A DNA stretch of 64,000 nt from Deminuibacter soli (GCF_003412455.1 NZ_QTJU01000001.1:310001-374000), one strand, 5' to 3'. Shown: positions 9,497 to 18,098, numbered from the stretch's first letter. Program-made: numbers and translations. Notes: generated by a model not told the origin, from the sequence alone.

Positions 9497-9522
9497 AAAA
9501 GGCCCCGGTTGGGGCCTTTTTT
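9495..9522 (+). terminator. Intrinsic terminator of the dipeptidase gene
   Basis: GGCCCC (9501-9506) pairs with GGGGCC (9511-9516) around a GGTT loop, flanked by six A and six T, a textbook bidirectional rho-independent terminator. Confidence 0.92.
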
Positions 9523-9603
9523 ATTGCTTCAATTTGAAAATTTGGGAATTTGAGAATGTGCTAATGGAGCGCCAATGGTTTGATGGATGGTTAAATGGCT
9601 GAC

Positions 9604-9618
9604 GACTGACGATTGACG
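9604..9618 (+). repeat. GACTGACGATT module of the dispersed repeat
   Basis: The sequence GACTGACGATTGACG matches, with one change, the GACTGACGATTCACG module found at 18294 and, inverted, at 12428 and 30551. It stands alone here, just before the promoter box of the S4-domain gene. Confidence 0.5.
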
Positions 9619-9620
9619 CT

Positions 9621-9628
9621 TACCTTTG
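9621..9628 (+). promoter_or_regulatory. Promoter -7 box immediately before the S4-domain gene
   Basis: TACCTTTG fits the Bacteroidota -7 consensus TAnnTTTG exactly. It ends only four bases before the ATG at 9633, so the transcript would have almost no leader. A clear -33 box was not found. Confidence 0.5.
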
Positions 9629-9632
9629 CCCC

Positions 9633-10112
9633 ATGGCAGAAGCAAAAGAAAAATTGCGCATCGACAAATACCTGTGGGCTATCAGGCTGTTTAAAACCCG
9701 CAGCCAGGCTGCAGATGCATGCGACAAAGGAAAGGTGAAACTGAACGGCAGTGCTGTTAAAGCCTCCAGGACCGTGAATGTGGGCGATGAATACGAAGTG
9801 AAGAATGAAACCCGCAAATGGGTGATCAAGGTAAGCGGGTTGCTGGATCACCGGGTGCAGTACAGCGAAGCCATTAACTACTACACAGACCTTACGCCTG
9901 CTGAAGAACTGGACCGCATTAAGTTCCAGGCAGCTTCCTTTCATACCGGCAAACGCCTCAGCAAAATTGGCCGCCCCACCAAACGCAACCGCCGCGATAT
10001 TGAAGGTTTTATGGGTGAAGAAGAAGGCGAAGCACAAACGGCAGACATTGAAGCGGAAGACCTTGAAGACGATGATATTGACCAGCAGCACGAAGAAGAT
10101 GAGCAGGAATAA
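9633..10112 (+). CDS. S4-domain RNA-binding protein, Hsp15-like
   Basis: The family binds stalled 50S subunits that still carry peptidyl-tRNA and helps recycle them. The 159-residue product has an S4 RNA-binding domain at about residues 8-70 (LRIDKYLWAIRLFKTRSQAA, then GKVKLNGSAVKAS and VGDEYEV), a middle basic part, and a very acidic C-terminal tail (EEGEAQTADIEAEDLEDDDI). The length and domain match HslR/Hsp15 proteins, though the acidic tail is longer than in E. coli. It faces a near-leaderless promoter. The call is solid at family level. Confidence 0.85.
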   Translation: MAEAKEKLRIDKYLWAIRLFKTRSQAADACDKGKVKLNGSAVKASRTVNVGDEYEVKNETRKWVIKVSGLLDHRVQYSEAINYYTDLTPAEELDRIKFQAASFHTGKRLSKIGRPTKRNRRDIEGFMGEEEGEAQTADIEAEDLEDDDIDQQHEEDEQE

Positions 10113-10142
10113 TGCGCGTTATTCCTGCCCACATTCCTGCTG

Positions 10143-11123
10143 TTACCTGCCTGGCTCGGCTTCGGGCAAATCGCCGGCAGTGTAGTAACTGAGGGTGCTT
10201 TGCAGTAAAACCTGTTTCTGATCGCCATTCATTTTATAGCGTTCGGTCGCGGCCAGCCTGCCCGTATCATCATAGGTCATCATTTCAATCCACTCCACTG
10301 CATTATTCCGGTAGAGGGTCTTTTTAATCAGTTGCTGCTTATCGTCGTACTGTACAGTCAATACCTGCTTTATCTTTTTGCCCGATGTACCGGTGAAATC
10401 AACCGGCCTGGCTACTTCAATGCCCGACAGTTGCCATTTATCGTTGTACTTATAATGTGAGTTCAGCCCCAACAAATCAGAATTGCGCATGGCACCTGTT
10501 TTGGGAATCTCTTCAGACTGCATATACGCCCATCCCGGCTGGTGCCCGTAGGCAATTTCACTTGCAGCATAAGGGTATATTTCAATGGAAAACAGGGAAT
10601 CGGCAAGCCTGCTGCCAAGTTTGCACTGACCATGCAGATTAAAAGTAAGATCGCAGTTTACCGGTGCAGATACACCCGCACCCCATACCTTCAGCGACTG
10701 CTGCTTTACAATTTTATCCACGTGAATCGTACGCTTAAACCGAATGCCTACAGCTGTTAAATGGCGTTGCAGCAGCGGATCGTACCCATCCCTCCAGGCA
10801 TTGCGCACTACCTGGTTCTCATTTAAACCGTCCAGCAGCAAACCGTCCATGCCTTCCCTGGCAGCCTGTTCTTTTAACTTGTCTAAAAAGGCAGCATTGC
10901 TGCGGTAAGCAGAAGCAGATACTTCTATCAGCTTCATCTTGTAATAAGGCTCATGCGGTAGTTCGCCGTTGAAAAATACCTGCACATTGCCCGGTGAAGC
11001 ATTGGCGGTAGTAATGGGTACATCAGTAAGTATATGGGGTTTGGCATCCAGCGTTTCCTGGGGCACATAGGCAGTGCAGGAAGCAAATGCTGCTGCCATA
11101 AGGGTAAGGTACAGGTATCTCAT
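10143..11123 (-). CDS. Putative lipoprotein of unknown function
   Basis: I do not recognise the family. The product starts at MRYLYLTLMAAAFASC, a short signal peptide with a lipobox (AFASC), so it is probably anchored to a membrane on the periplasmic side. The rest (about 310 residues) contains a repeated pattern like that of toxin-type 'antitoxin component YwqK' or MORN-like repeats: the C-terminal third has YDDTGRLAATERYKMN, YDDKQQLIKKTLYRNN and SHYKYNDKWQLSG. I infer repeats of about 20-25 residues there. The gene converges with the S4-domain gene and diverges from trmD. Confidence 0.7.
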   Translation of the reverse strand: MRYLYLTLMAAAFASCTAYVPQETLDAKPHILTDVPITTANASPGNVQVFFNGELPHEPYYKMKLIEVSASAYRSNAAFLDKLKEQAAREGMDGLLLDGLNENQVVRNAWRDGYDPLLQRHLTAVGIRFKRTIHVDKIVKQQSLKVWGAGVSAPVNCDLTFNLHGQCKLGSRLADSLFSIEIYPYAASEIAYGHQPGWAYMQSEEIPKTGAMRNSDLLGLNSHYKYNDKWQLSGIEVARPVDFTGTSGKKIKQVLTVQYDDKQQLIKKTLYRNNAVEWIEMMTYDDTGRLAATERYKMNGDQKQVLLQSTLSYYTAGDLPEAEPGR

Positions 11124-11239
11124 AAGTTTTATTTTACTATGAATTTCCTTCATAGCGCGCGAATTAAAGACAGAACTGCATTAAGTTATATTAAAAAGAC
11201 TGTTAATGTTTATAATGCCCGCTCCTGCCTATTCCTCGC

Positions 11240-11247
11240 TATCTTTG
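11240..11247 (+). promoter_or_regulatory. Probable trmD promoter -7 box
   Basis: TATCTTTG matches TAnnTTTG exactly and lies 19 bases before the trmD ATG at 11267. No clear TTTG was found 20 bases upstream, so the call rests on the -7 box. Confidence 0.45.
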
Positions 11248-11266
11248 CCCACTGAAAAGTGTTTAC

Positions 11267-11953
11267 ATGAAAATTGATATCATTACCGTTTTACCCGAAT
11301 TACTGGAGAGCCCATTATCACACAGCATCATGAAACGTGCACAGGAAAAAGGCCTGTTGCAGGTACAGGTGCACCAGCTGCGCAAATGGGCGGTGAATGC
11401 CTACGGGCAGGTGGATGACTACCAGTATGGCGGCGGTGCAGGTATGGTAATGATGTGCGAACCGCTGGCCAATGCCATTGAAGAGCTGCAGGCCACTACC
11501 CAATACGACGACATTATTTACATGACGCCCGATGGTGCTACTTTTAACCAGCAAACAGCCAACCGCCTGTCGTTACAGGAAAATCTGCTGATTATTTGCG
11601 GTCACTACAAAGGCATCGACCAGCGCATACGTGACCACTATATTACCCGCGAAATTTCTATCGGAGATTTTGTACTAAGCGGCGGCGAGCTGGCTGCTGC
11701 ACTGGTGGTAGATGCCATTGGCCGCCTGCTGCCCGGTGTGCTGAATGATGAAACCTCTGCACTGTTCGATTCGTTCCAGGATAACCTGCTGGCGCCGCCT
11801 GTTTATACCCGCCCTGCCGATTTCAGGGGCTGGAAAGTGCCTGATATGCTTTTGTCTGGTGACCCTAAAAAAATAGACGATTGGCGTCACGACCAGGCAC
11901 TGGAAAGAACCCGGGAACGCCGCCCCGATCTGTTGAAAAAGCAGGACTTATAA
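11267..11953 (+). CDS. trmD: tRNA (guanine-N1)-methyltransferase TrmD
   Basis: TrmD methylates G37 next to the anticodon of some tRNAs, using S-adenosylmethionine, and so prevents +1 frameshifting. The 228-residue product has the SPOUT-class deep trefoil knot. Visible conserved parts are GGGAGMVM (from 55), [13 protein letters not shown] (108-120), [12 protein letters not shown] (132-143) and the C-terminal domain ending near LLKKQDL. The length is typical. In many bacteria trmD follows rpsP-rimM; here it is separate from them, with its own promoter box. Confidence 0.96.
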   Translation: MKIDIITVLPELLESPLSHSIMKRAQEKGLLQVQVHQLRKWAVNAYGQVDDYQYGGGAGMVMMCEPLANAIEELQATTQYDDIIYMTPDGATFNQQTANRLSLQENLLIICGHYKGIDQRIRDHYITREISIGDFVLSGGELAAALVVDAIGRLLPGVLNDETSALFDSFQDNLLAPPVYTRPADFRGWKVPDMLLSGDPKKIDDWRHDQALERTRERRPDLLKKQDL

Positions 11954-12222
11954 CAAAGCCTGTTTAACCATTATTCAATTGCGCAAACAGGGGGTAGCAA
12001 GGGACAAAATCGTTTTGTGTCCGATCTGGATACTGGATAAGTCCGAATACAATACCTAAGTGACCATTTCTAAACTACTTTAGCTGTAGGAAATACGATT
12101 TCCACCCCCCGTTTTCAAATCCAATATCAGAAAGACCTTTGAAAGTCGGCATAACTCCGAAAATGAGAAACCAATTACCGGAGCCTTTCGAAGGAGCATT
12201 ACACTTTTTTTGACTAAGCAAG

Positions 12223-12250
12223 AAATCCCGGTTTTCGCAACCGGGATTTT
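12223..12250 (+). terminator. Strong 11-bp hairpin, terminator-like
   Basis: AAATCCCGGTT (12223-12233) pairs perfectly with AACCGGGATTT (12239-12249) around a 5-base loop, followed by TT. It lies about 270 bases after trmD with no gene directly before it. Confidence 0.6.
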
Positions 12251-12382
12251 GCATGCCTTCGTGACAAAAGTTCCCCCAATGAGCTGTTTACACAAGGCCC
12301 TTGCTCTCCTGTTCAGAAACCACCAACTTTATTTTTTCTGCACCGGCACCGCGCACAGCGTATTTATTTTTCCAATTCCGCC

Positions 12383-12414
12383 AATAAAAGCTCCACGATA
12401 TGCGGGCTTTTATT
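12383..12414. terminator. AATAAAAGC / GCTTTTATT hairpin
   Basis: Nine paired bases (12383-12391 with 12406-12414) enclose a 14-base loop, followed by GTTTTA. It looks like an intrinsic terminator and could serve either strand. The transcript it would end is not clear. Confidence 0.45.
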
Positions 12415-12427
12415 GTTTTAGGGAGAA

Positions 12428-12599
12428 CGTCAGCCGTGAATCGTCAGTCAATGTCGTTAGTTAAGCGTGATTTTTTTACCGCAAAGAACACAAAGGGAAA
12501 ACCCGCAAAGTTCAAAGGAGCCGTTAACTAAACGACATTAAATCGTCAGTCGGTGCGTATTATTCCTTATGGTGCCCATGCCGGTGTCCTCACCGGCAT
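12428..12599 (-). repeat. Dispersed composite repeat, copy C (inverted)
   Basis: Two inverted CGTCAGTC modules (12428-12449 and 12541-12551) are followed by the palindrome with arms ATGCCGGTG and CACCGGCAT and loop TCCT (12578-12599). The related copies are at 14448, 18099, 20502 and 30551. A 90-base segment with inverted ends splits this copy. Confidence 0.7.
12450..12539. mobile_element. MITE-like 90-base insertion
   Basis: The ends are inverted repeats: AATGTCGTTAGTTAA (12450-12464) and TTAACTAAACGACATT (12524-12539), differing by one base. The segment is bracketed by a direct repeat AATCGTCAGTC (12439-12449 and 12541-12551), as a target-site duplication would be. It has no coding capacity. 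The direct repeat is also part of the local repeat family, so the duplication could be older than the segment. Confidence 0.5.
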
Positions 12600-12631
12600 A
12601 CCCAATGCGTAACTTTCTCCGAAGGAGTTCC

Positions 12632-12660
12632 TTGGACAATTTTTCAAATTCGGTATTTTG
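12632..12660 (+). promoter_or_regulatory. Probable adenine deaminase promoter
   Basis: TTG (12632-12634) and TATTTTG (12654-12660) are 19 bases apart, close to the Bacteroidota consensus although the -7 box is one base short. The ATG follows at 12680. Confidence 0.4.
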
Positions 12661-12679
12661 TGCTTCTAACATATTTCGT

Positions 12680-14350
12680 ATGCCCAATCGCAGCTTTTCC
12701 ATTACCGGCCTGTTTGTAGATATATTCCGCCAAAGTATTTACCCGGCGATTGTAAAAATAGACAACCGTATAATCGCAGCTGTGGAACGCCACGATTCAC
12801 TGAATGCAGACCAGCTGCCTTACATACTGCCGGGCTTTATCGACAGCCATGTACACATTGAAAGCAGCATGCTGGTACCCAGCGAATTTGCGCGGCTGGC
12901 AGTGGTGCACGGCACCGTTGCCACGGTGAGCGACCCGCACGAAATAGCCAATGTATGCGGTATGGAAGGTGTGCAGTTTATGATCGATAACAGCAAAACA
13001 GTGCCTTTCAAATTCAATTTCGGCGCCCCCAGCTGTGTGCCTGCCACCGGCTTCGAAACAGCAGGCGCTGCCCTCAGCAGCGATGAAGTGGCACAGCTGC
13101 TGCAGCAAAAAGAAATCAGGTACCTCAGCGAAATGATGAACTTCCCCGGCGTACTGCATGGCGACAGCGAGGTGATGAAAAAAATACATGCCGCACTGGC
13201 CCTTGGCAAACCGGTTGACGGTCATGCCCCCGGGCTGCGCGGCAGCGGGGTAAAGGCATACATTGAAGCCGGCCTGGGCGATGGACAGGTAGCTATCAGC
13301 ACCGATCATGAATGTTTTACTGCAGAAGAGGCGCTGGAGAAACTGGGTTACGGTATGAAAATACTGATACGCGAAGGCAGTGCTGCCCGCAACTTTGAAG
13401 CGCTGGCCCCTTTGCTGCATACCCATGCCCGCAGGATGATGTTCTGCAGCGATGACAAACACCCCGACAGCCTCGCTGCAGGCCATATTAACACGCTTTG
13501 CGCCCGTGCCGTAGCAAAAGGCATTGATGTGTTCAACGTGCTGCAGGCGGCCTGTATTAATCCCGTAGAGCATTACCAGCTTGAAGTGGGCCTGCTGCGC
13601 CAGGGCGACCCGGCAGATTTTATACTGGTGAAAGACCTGAAGGATTTTGAGGTGCTGCAAACCTATATCAACGGCTTGCTGGTAGCCGATCATGGCCGTA
13701 CACTTATTGCGTCTGTGGATACACCCGTGGTGAATAATTTCAACTGCCAGCCCATTGATGCCGCCGCACTGGCAGTGCCGGTAAACAGCTATCCTGCAAC
13801 TAACGGGTTAATACCGGTAATGGAAGCGCTCGACGGCCAGCTCATCACCAACAGGTTGCAGCTGCCCGGCAAAATCGCCGACGGCAATTATGTAAGCGAT
13901 ACCGGTAATGACATCCTGAAAATAGTAGTGGTAAACCGCTACAGCCCCGCCCCTGTGGCCAAAGCGTTTATCCGCAATTTTGGACTGAAGCAGGGCGCAC
14001 TCGCATCGAGCATTGCACACGACAGCCACAACATTGTTGCCGTAGGCACAGATGATGCTGCCATTACCCGCGCTGTAAACCTGGTGATAGAAAGCCAGGG
14101 TGGCGTATCTGCCGTGGGAAATGACGTTGAAAAGTTATTACCCATGCCTGTTGCAGGCTTAATGAGTGCCGAAGATGGATATGCAGTGGCAGATGCCTAT
14201 ACAGCCATTGACGCCCTTGTAAAAGAACAGCTGGGCAGCCGGCTGGGCGCGCCGTTTATGACGCTGAGCTTTATGGCCCTGCTGGTAATTCCCCACCTGA
14301 AACTAAGCGATAAAGGACTGTTTGACGGGGACACCTTCTCGTTTGTTTAG
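12680..14350 (+). CDS. ade: Adenine deaminase
   Basis: This amidohydrolase-superfamily enzyme converts adenine to hypoxanthine and ammonia in purine salvage. The 556-residue product starts at [15 protein letters not shown]. Metal-binding motif [12 protein letters not shown] lies near residue 50; [30 protein letters not shown] and [10 protein letters not shown] follow in family order, then the C-terminal domain with the conserved [12 protein letters not shown]. The length matches Ade/YerA-type enzymes. The frame is open upstream to 12569, but that part overlaps repeat DNA and a promoter-like box, so I chose 12680. The gene stands alone between repeat copies. Confidence 0.95.
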   Translation: MPNRSFSITGLFVDIFRQSIYPAIVKIDNRIIAAVERHDSLNADQLPYILPGFIDSHVHIESSMLVPSEFARLAVVHGTVATVSDPHEIANVCGMEGVQFMIDNSKTVPFKFNFGAPSCVPATGFETAGAALSSDEVAQLLQQKEIRYLSEMMNFPGVLHGDSEVMKKIHAALALGKPVDGHAPGLRGSGVKAYIEAGLGDGQVAISTDHECFTAEEALEKLGYGMKILIREGSAARNFEALAPLLHTHARRMMFCSDDKHPDSLAAGHINTLCARAVAKGIDVFNVLQAACINPVEHYQLEVGLLRQGDPADFILVKDLKDFEVLQTYINGLLVADHGRTLIASVDTPVVNNFNCQPIDAAALAVPVNSYPATNGLIPVMEALDGQLITNRLQLPGKIADGNYVSDTGNDILKIVVVNRYSPAPVAKAFIRNFGLKQGALASSIAHDSHNIVAVGTDDAAITRAVNLVIESQGGVSAVGNDVEKLLPMPVAGLMSAEDGYAVADAYTAIDALVKEQLGSRLGAPFMTLSFMALLVIPHLKLSDKGLFDGDTFSFV

Positions 14351-14447
14351 AGAGAGAAAAATGCGGCAGTAGCAGAACCCATGAACCGTTTTTAAACGTC
14401 ATGGTACGTCTTTCTAATTTTTTAAGGTGTCAGAAACAGCGGTCAGC

Positions 14448-14526
14448 ATGCCGGTGGGGACACGGCATGGGCATCACAGAAAATGGCTGCTTCGCTAAGA
14501 TAGTCCCGACTGCCGATTCTCGATTT
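14448..14526 (+). repeat. Dispersed composite repeat, copy D (partial)
   Basis: The palindrome (14448-14468) has lost one base in its right arm. The CGACTGCCGATTCTCGATT module follows at 14507-14525. The TTTCTCGCG module is missing. It lies between two convergent genes. Confidence 0.65.
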
Positions 14527-14532
14527 CCCTGC

Positions 14533-14952
14533 TCACTTCCCCACCGCCACCGCGCTCATCAGCGACACCGCCACACTATCTGTTCCCTTCGGCGTGGTAA
14601 ACTTCTCTTTAAATGAAATGCTCGAACCCGGTTTCACCGTTTCGTTATACACCACCTCATGGTTGGCAACCAGCTGTTGCTGCTTGTTAAAATACCGCAG
14701 CTTTAAACGGATGTCCTTATACGAGCAAAGACTGGCTGTGTTACGCACATCGCCCTTCACTACGGTTTGGCCAAACCAGTTACGCTTGTCCCTGCTTTCC
14801 ACTACTTCAAGAAACTGCAGGGGTGAATGTTTTTCTTTATCCAGCAGGGTTTCCTTCTGTTGCTGGTAACTGGTGGTATTGAATTTTTTATCGCTTTTAC
14901 CACCGCAGGCGGTTAATGCCAAAAGGGCTGCATATATAAGCCAATGCCTCAT
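14533..14952 (-). CDS. Putative lipoprotein, FxLYD-like
   Basis: The product is 139 residues from MRHWLIYAALLALTACGG, with a clear lipobox (LTAC), so it should be lipid-anchored outside the inner membrane. The mature part looks like one small beta-sandwich: KGDVRNTASLCSYKDIRLKL, then LVANHEVVYNETVKPGSSISF. That pattern resembles FxLYD-type domains, but I am not certain. It lies 59 bases downstream of anmK on the same strand and is probably cotranscribed with it. The frame continues upstream of the chosen ATG without a plausible signal sequence. Confidence 0.7.
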   Translation of the reverse strand: MRHWLIYAALLALTACGGKSDKKFNTTSYQQQKETLLDKEKHSPLQFLEVVESRDKRNWFGQTVVKGDVRNTASLCSYKDIRLKLRYFNKQQQLVANHEVVYNETVKPGSSISFKEKFTTPKGTDSVAVSLMSAVAVGK

Positions 14953-15011
14953 ACACGGGTTATTGATAAATGAAACACAATGTACAACATATGTGTTACA
15001 GCACGGTGCTG

Positions 15012-16106
15012 TTAGGCATCCTGCCCAATCCACACCGCACCGCCAATACTGCTGCGGGTAGCGCCGGTTACCGATGCCATCACGGTATTTTCTTCGCGCC
15101 AGCGCAGCACGCCCAGCAAGGCCATTACCAGCGCTTCCTTGTATTGTACCAACTCATTATCCGGCACATTCACCTGTACATTCAGCGGTTGCAGTTGCTG
15201 TTGCAGGCGGTTGATGAGAAAAGTGTTGAAAGCACCGCCGCCTGTAACCAGTAAAGTGCTGCCGGCTGCATCGGGTACAGGCTGCAGTTGGTTTACCGCG
15301 TACGTAACCTGCTGTACAATATGCTCGGTATAAGTACGCAGGGCATCTGCCACGGATAGCTGAAATGATTGTATAAGCGGGAAAACCACGCCTGTTCCAA
15401 AATCGTTTGCGAGTGATTTGGGTGCAGCCTGTTTGTAGTACGCCAATGCATTCAGTTTTGTAAGCAGGGCAGTATGAATTTGTCCGCCTGCAGCCAGTTG
15501 CCCGCCCTCATCGTATGGTTTGCCTGCCAGTTGTGCCAGCATGTTGAGCACGCGGTTGGCAGGGCAGATATCAAAAGCCTGGTAGTTGGATTGGTTGTAA
15601 GAGATATTCGCAATACCGCCCAGGTTCAGGAAGAATTTGTGATCGCCCAGCAGCAGTTTTTCACCCATGGGTACAATAGGCGCGCCCTGTCCCTGCAAGG
15701 CCACATCCAGCGCACGGAGATCGCTTACCACATTGATGCCTGTAACGGCTGCAATGGTAGCGCCATCGCCCAGCTGCGCAGTAGTGCCCAACTGCGGTGC
15801 ATGAACCGTGGTATGACCATGTGAAGCAATGAGCTGCACTTTGTGGTGCAGGTCGTTTGCATCGATGAATTCGTTTATCTTCTCACCAATATACCTGCCG
15901 TATGCACTGTGCAGCAACAGGTATTCATAAGCCGGCAACGCAACGGCATTGCGCAAACGCTGTTCCCATTCAGGCGTGTAGGGGTAACAGGCCGCTGCCT
16001 GTATGGTGTAGCTCCATTTCCCGCGCGATTCATCCAGTTCTGCAAATACAATATCCAATCCGTCAAGGGATGACCCGCTCATTATACCAATTGCTCTGTA
16101 AATCAT
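15012..16106 (-). CDS. anmK: Anhydro-N-acetylmuramic acid kinase
   Basis: AnmK phosphorylates and opens 1,6-anhydro-MurNAc released from peptidoglycan, giving MurNAc-6-phosphate for recycling. The 364-residue product starts at MIYRAIGIMSGSSLDGLD, which is the first phosphate-binding motif of the family and fixes the start at 16106; the open frame to 16529 runs back through the upp gene. Further motifs are IASHGHTTVHAP (about 90), LGGIANIS (about 180), NDFGTGVVFPL and the LLVTGGGAFNTFL region near the C-terminus. It is divergent from upp, and a lipoprotein gene follows it. Confidence 0.95.
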   Translation of the reverse strand: MIYRAIGIMSGSSLDGLDIVFAELDESRGKWSYTIQAAACYPYTPEWEQRLRNAVALPAYEYLLLHSAYGRYIGEKINEFIDANDLHHKVQLIASHGHTTVHAPQLGTTAQLGDGATIAAVTGINVVSDLRALDVALQGQGAPIVPMGEKLLLGDHKFFLNLGGIANISYNQSNYQAFDICPANRVLNMLAQLAGKPYDEGGQLAAGGQIHTALLTKLNALAYYKQAAPKSLANDFGTGVVFPLIQSFQLSVADALRTYTEHIVQQVTYAVNQLQPVPDAAGSTLLVTGGGAFNTFLINRLQQQLQPLNVQVNVPDNELVQYKEALVMALLGVLRWREENTVMASVTGATRSSIGGAVWIGQDA

Positions 16107-16125
16107 GGTGACAATTTTAAGGACG

Positions 16126-16158
16126 TTTACGCCGTACGGCGGAATTATTCTATTTTCG
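16126..16158 (+). promoter_or_regulatory. Probable upp promoter
   Basis: TTTA (16126-16129), a 21-base spacer, then TATTTTCG (16151-16158) resemble the Bacteroidota -33/-7 pair with one change in each box. The upp ATG lies 50 bases downstream. Confidence 0.4.
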
Positions 16159-16208
16159 AGGCGCAATTTGCAATCTTCCAACAAAAAACCGAAATCTGCG
16201 GGGAAATT

Positions 16209-16862
16209 ATGGTGATCAATCTGAGCAGCCAGCACAGCCTGGTAAGTAACTGGGTGAGTGAACTGAGGAATACCGATGTTCAGGGCGACCGTATGCGCTT
16301 CAGAAGAAACCTGGAACGCCTCGGTGAAATCGTTGCCTACGAGATAAGCAAGGAACTTCCCTGGACAGAAACAGAAATTCAGACACCACTCGGCACCCAC
16401 AACAGCAAACTGCTGGCAGAGCAACCGGTGTTGCTCACCATTCTGCGTGCAGGCCTGCCCCTTCACCAGGGCATGCTGAACTATTTCGACAAAGCAGACA
16501 ATGCATTTGTTTCGGCCTACCGCAAACACCGTAGTGACGGCAGCTTTGAAATAAGCCTCGAATACATGAGCAGTCCCCCACTTGATAACCGCATTGTAAT
16601 CATCAGCGATCCCATGCTGGCTACCGGCGCATCACTGGTAAAAACCATCAACGTGGTAAAAGCAGAGGGCAACCCCGCAGCCATTCATGTAGTGGCAGCC
16701 ATTGCCAGTACGATTGGTATTGAATACGTTCACCGCGAAGTAGGTACAGACGTGAAAATATGGTGCGGTGATATTGATGATGAGCTTACTGCCAAAGGAT
16801 ATATTGTTCCCGGACTGGGCGATGCAGGCGACCTGGCATTTGGCGCCAAAACACAATCGTAG
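16209..16862 (+). CDS. upp: Uracil phosphoribosyltransferase
   Basis: The enzyme joins uracil to PRPP to form UMP in pyrimidine salvage. The 217-residue product has the PRPP loop IISDPMLATGAS (131-142), the upstream LRAGLPL segment, and the uracil-binding GDAGDLAFGAK close to the C-terminus, all typical of Upp. The start at MVINLSSQHS is the only sensible one. A short intergenic gap separates it from the divergent anmK. Nothing unusual was seen. Confidence 0.95.
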   Translation: MVINLSSQHSLVSNWVSELRNTDVQGDRMRFRRNLERLGEIVAYEISKELPWTETEIQTPLGTHNSKLLAEQPVLLTILRAGLPLHQGMLNYFDKADNAFVSAYRKHRSDGSFEISLEYMSSPPLDNRIVIISDPMLATGASLVKTINVVKAEGNPAAIHVVAAIASTIGIEYVHREVGTDVKIWCGDIDDELTAKGYIVPGLGDAGDLAFGAKTQS

Positions 16863-17005
16863 GCAGCAACGCAACAAAAAAATAATGTGTTTACGGCTCA
16901 GTAAACAAGGCCATTATACATGCGGGTGTACTAAATTCGCAGTAATTGCAGGCAGCAAAATCCGAAACAATAATATCCTTACATTTAGGCCGGTAATTAC
17001 TGTTA

Positions 17006-18013
17006 ATGAGAAAATATTTACTTTTCCTGGTAGCCTTTGTTTATGTTCAGTACGCAACTGCACAGGATCCGCATTTTTCGCAATTCTTCTCCTCACCGCT
17101 TACCTTAAACCCCGCCTTCACCGGCAAGTTTGACGGTACCGTGCGGGTAGCAGGCAATTACCGCAACCAGTGGCCTACTATCAACAAAGCCTATGTTACC
17201 GGCACTGCTTCTGTTGATTTTCCCATTCTCCGCAATTACATCGCTCCCAATGATACCTGGGGTGTAGGACTGATGGGGTATACTGATAAAAGCGCCAACG
17301 GTGCCGTGGGCTTTAACTATTTCTCGCTTTCCACCGCTTATCACAAGGGACTTGATGAAGATGGCTACCATCAGCTGGGACTGGGTTTCCAGGCTACGTA
17401 CGCCAACATGGTCATCAACACTTCTAACCTGAAGTTTGAAGACCAGCTCACCTCCACCGGTTTTACAGGTGTAAGTTCAGAGATATTTAGCGGCAGTACA
17501 TTGAAGTCGAACTATATGGATGTAAATGCGGGTATCCTGTATACCGGTAGCACATCGGACAAGAATAATTTTTATGCGGGTGTGAGCATTTATCACCTTA
17601 CCCGTCCCAAACAATCCTTCACCGGCGCGCTATACCTGTTAAACCAGCGCACCACATTTCACGCAGGCGGATATTTCCCTGTGGGAGATGCCTTAACCCT
17701 GCATTTAAGTGCCTTGCAAAGCATGCAGGCGGGTGCACATGAAACCGTGCTTGGCGGGGCCATGCAGTTTATGGCCAGCCCGGAAGGCACGGCCAAACCC
17801 GTGAGCTTTTATGCCGGCAGCTGGCTGCGTTTGCAGGATGCACTGATCCCCTATCTTGGCCTGGAGTTCAGTGATTTCAGGCTGGGTGTAACGTACGATG
17901 TAAATACCTCTGCCCTCAAAACCGGCTCCAACAGCAAGGGCGGCATCGAAATTTCCCTCATCTACATCAACAGGCCATCTGAAACAAAAGGATTGCCCTG
18001 CCCGAAATTCTAG
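17006..18013 (+). CDS. PorP/SprF family type IX secretion membrane protein
   Basis: Members are outer-membrane beta-barrels; PorP of Porphyromonas and SprF of Flavobacterium are tied to the type IX secretion system and to attachment of specific secreted adhesins such as SprB. The 335-residue product has a signal peptide (about 1-19, cut after TAQ), then the family start DPHFSQFFSSPLTLNPAFTG, and many alternating strands to the end. Many paralogues exist in Bacteroidota genomes, usually beside a large adhesin gene; none is adjacent here, so this copy may serve the core machine or an adhesin elsewhere. Confidence 0.9.
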   Translation: MRKYLLFLVAFVYVQYATAQDPHFSQFFSSPLTLNPAFTGKFDGTVRVAGNYRNQWPTINKAYVTGTASVDFPILRNYIAPNDTWGVGLMGYTDKSANGAVGFNYFSLSTAYHKGLDEDGYHQLGLGFQATYANMVINTSNLKFEDQLTSTGFTGVSSEIFSGSTLKSNYMDVNAGILYTGSTSDKNNFYAGVSIYHLTRPKQSFTGALYLLNQRTTFHAGGYFPVGDALTLHLSALQSMQAGAHETVLGGAMQFMASPEGTAKPVSFYAGSWLRLQDALIPYLGLEFSDFRLGVTYDVNTSALKTGSNSKGGIEISLIYINRPSETKGLPCPKF

Positions 18014-18026
18014 AAACAGCCAGCTA

Positions 18027-18052
18027 TTAGCGGTTAGCAGTTAGCAGTTAGC
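18027..18052. repeat. Tandem heptamer array (AGTTAGC)
   Basis: Three to four head-to-tail copies of a 7-base unit, (C/A)(G/A)GTTAGC-like, lie just after the porP-like gene. Similar AGCTTGTAACTTGTAGCTT sequence occurs at 30717-30740. Confidence 0.6.
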
Positions 18053-18098
18053 TTGAAAACAGCTGCGAGCTGCGTGCCTGCTGATGGAGGAGTAATGC

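Larger units (their letters stand above)
11954..12427. other. Intergenic stretch with hairpins but no recognised gene
   Basis: No convincing gene was found between trmD and the repeat cluster. A weak hairpin (GGACAAAA/TTTTGTGTCC) sits at 12002-12021. The part at 12080-12220 has short open frames on both strands but no homology that I recognise; it may be decayed coding sequence. Two terminator-like hairpins follow, at 12223 and 12383. A small RNA ending at one of them is possible. Confidence 0.4.

Noticed and set aside
12080-12295. 71-residue minus-strand frame considered as a transposase remnant
   Set aside because: I could not match it to any transposase or other family. It spans a strong hairpin, so coding is unlikely.
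12797-13693. 298-residue open frame on the minus strand
   Set aside because: It is the antisense shadow of adenine deaminase, whose catalytic motifs are on the plus strand.
14446-14470. Palindrome after the ade stop codon considered as a terminator
   Set aside because: No T-run follows on either strand and the same palindrome occurs at four other sites, so it is listed as a repeat.
18027-18052. Short tandem units considered as a CRISPR array
   Set aside because: Units are only seven bases with no spacers and there are no cas genes in the window.
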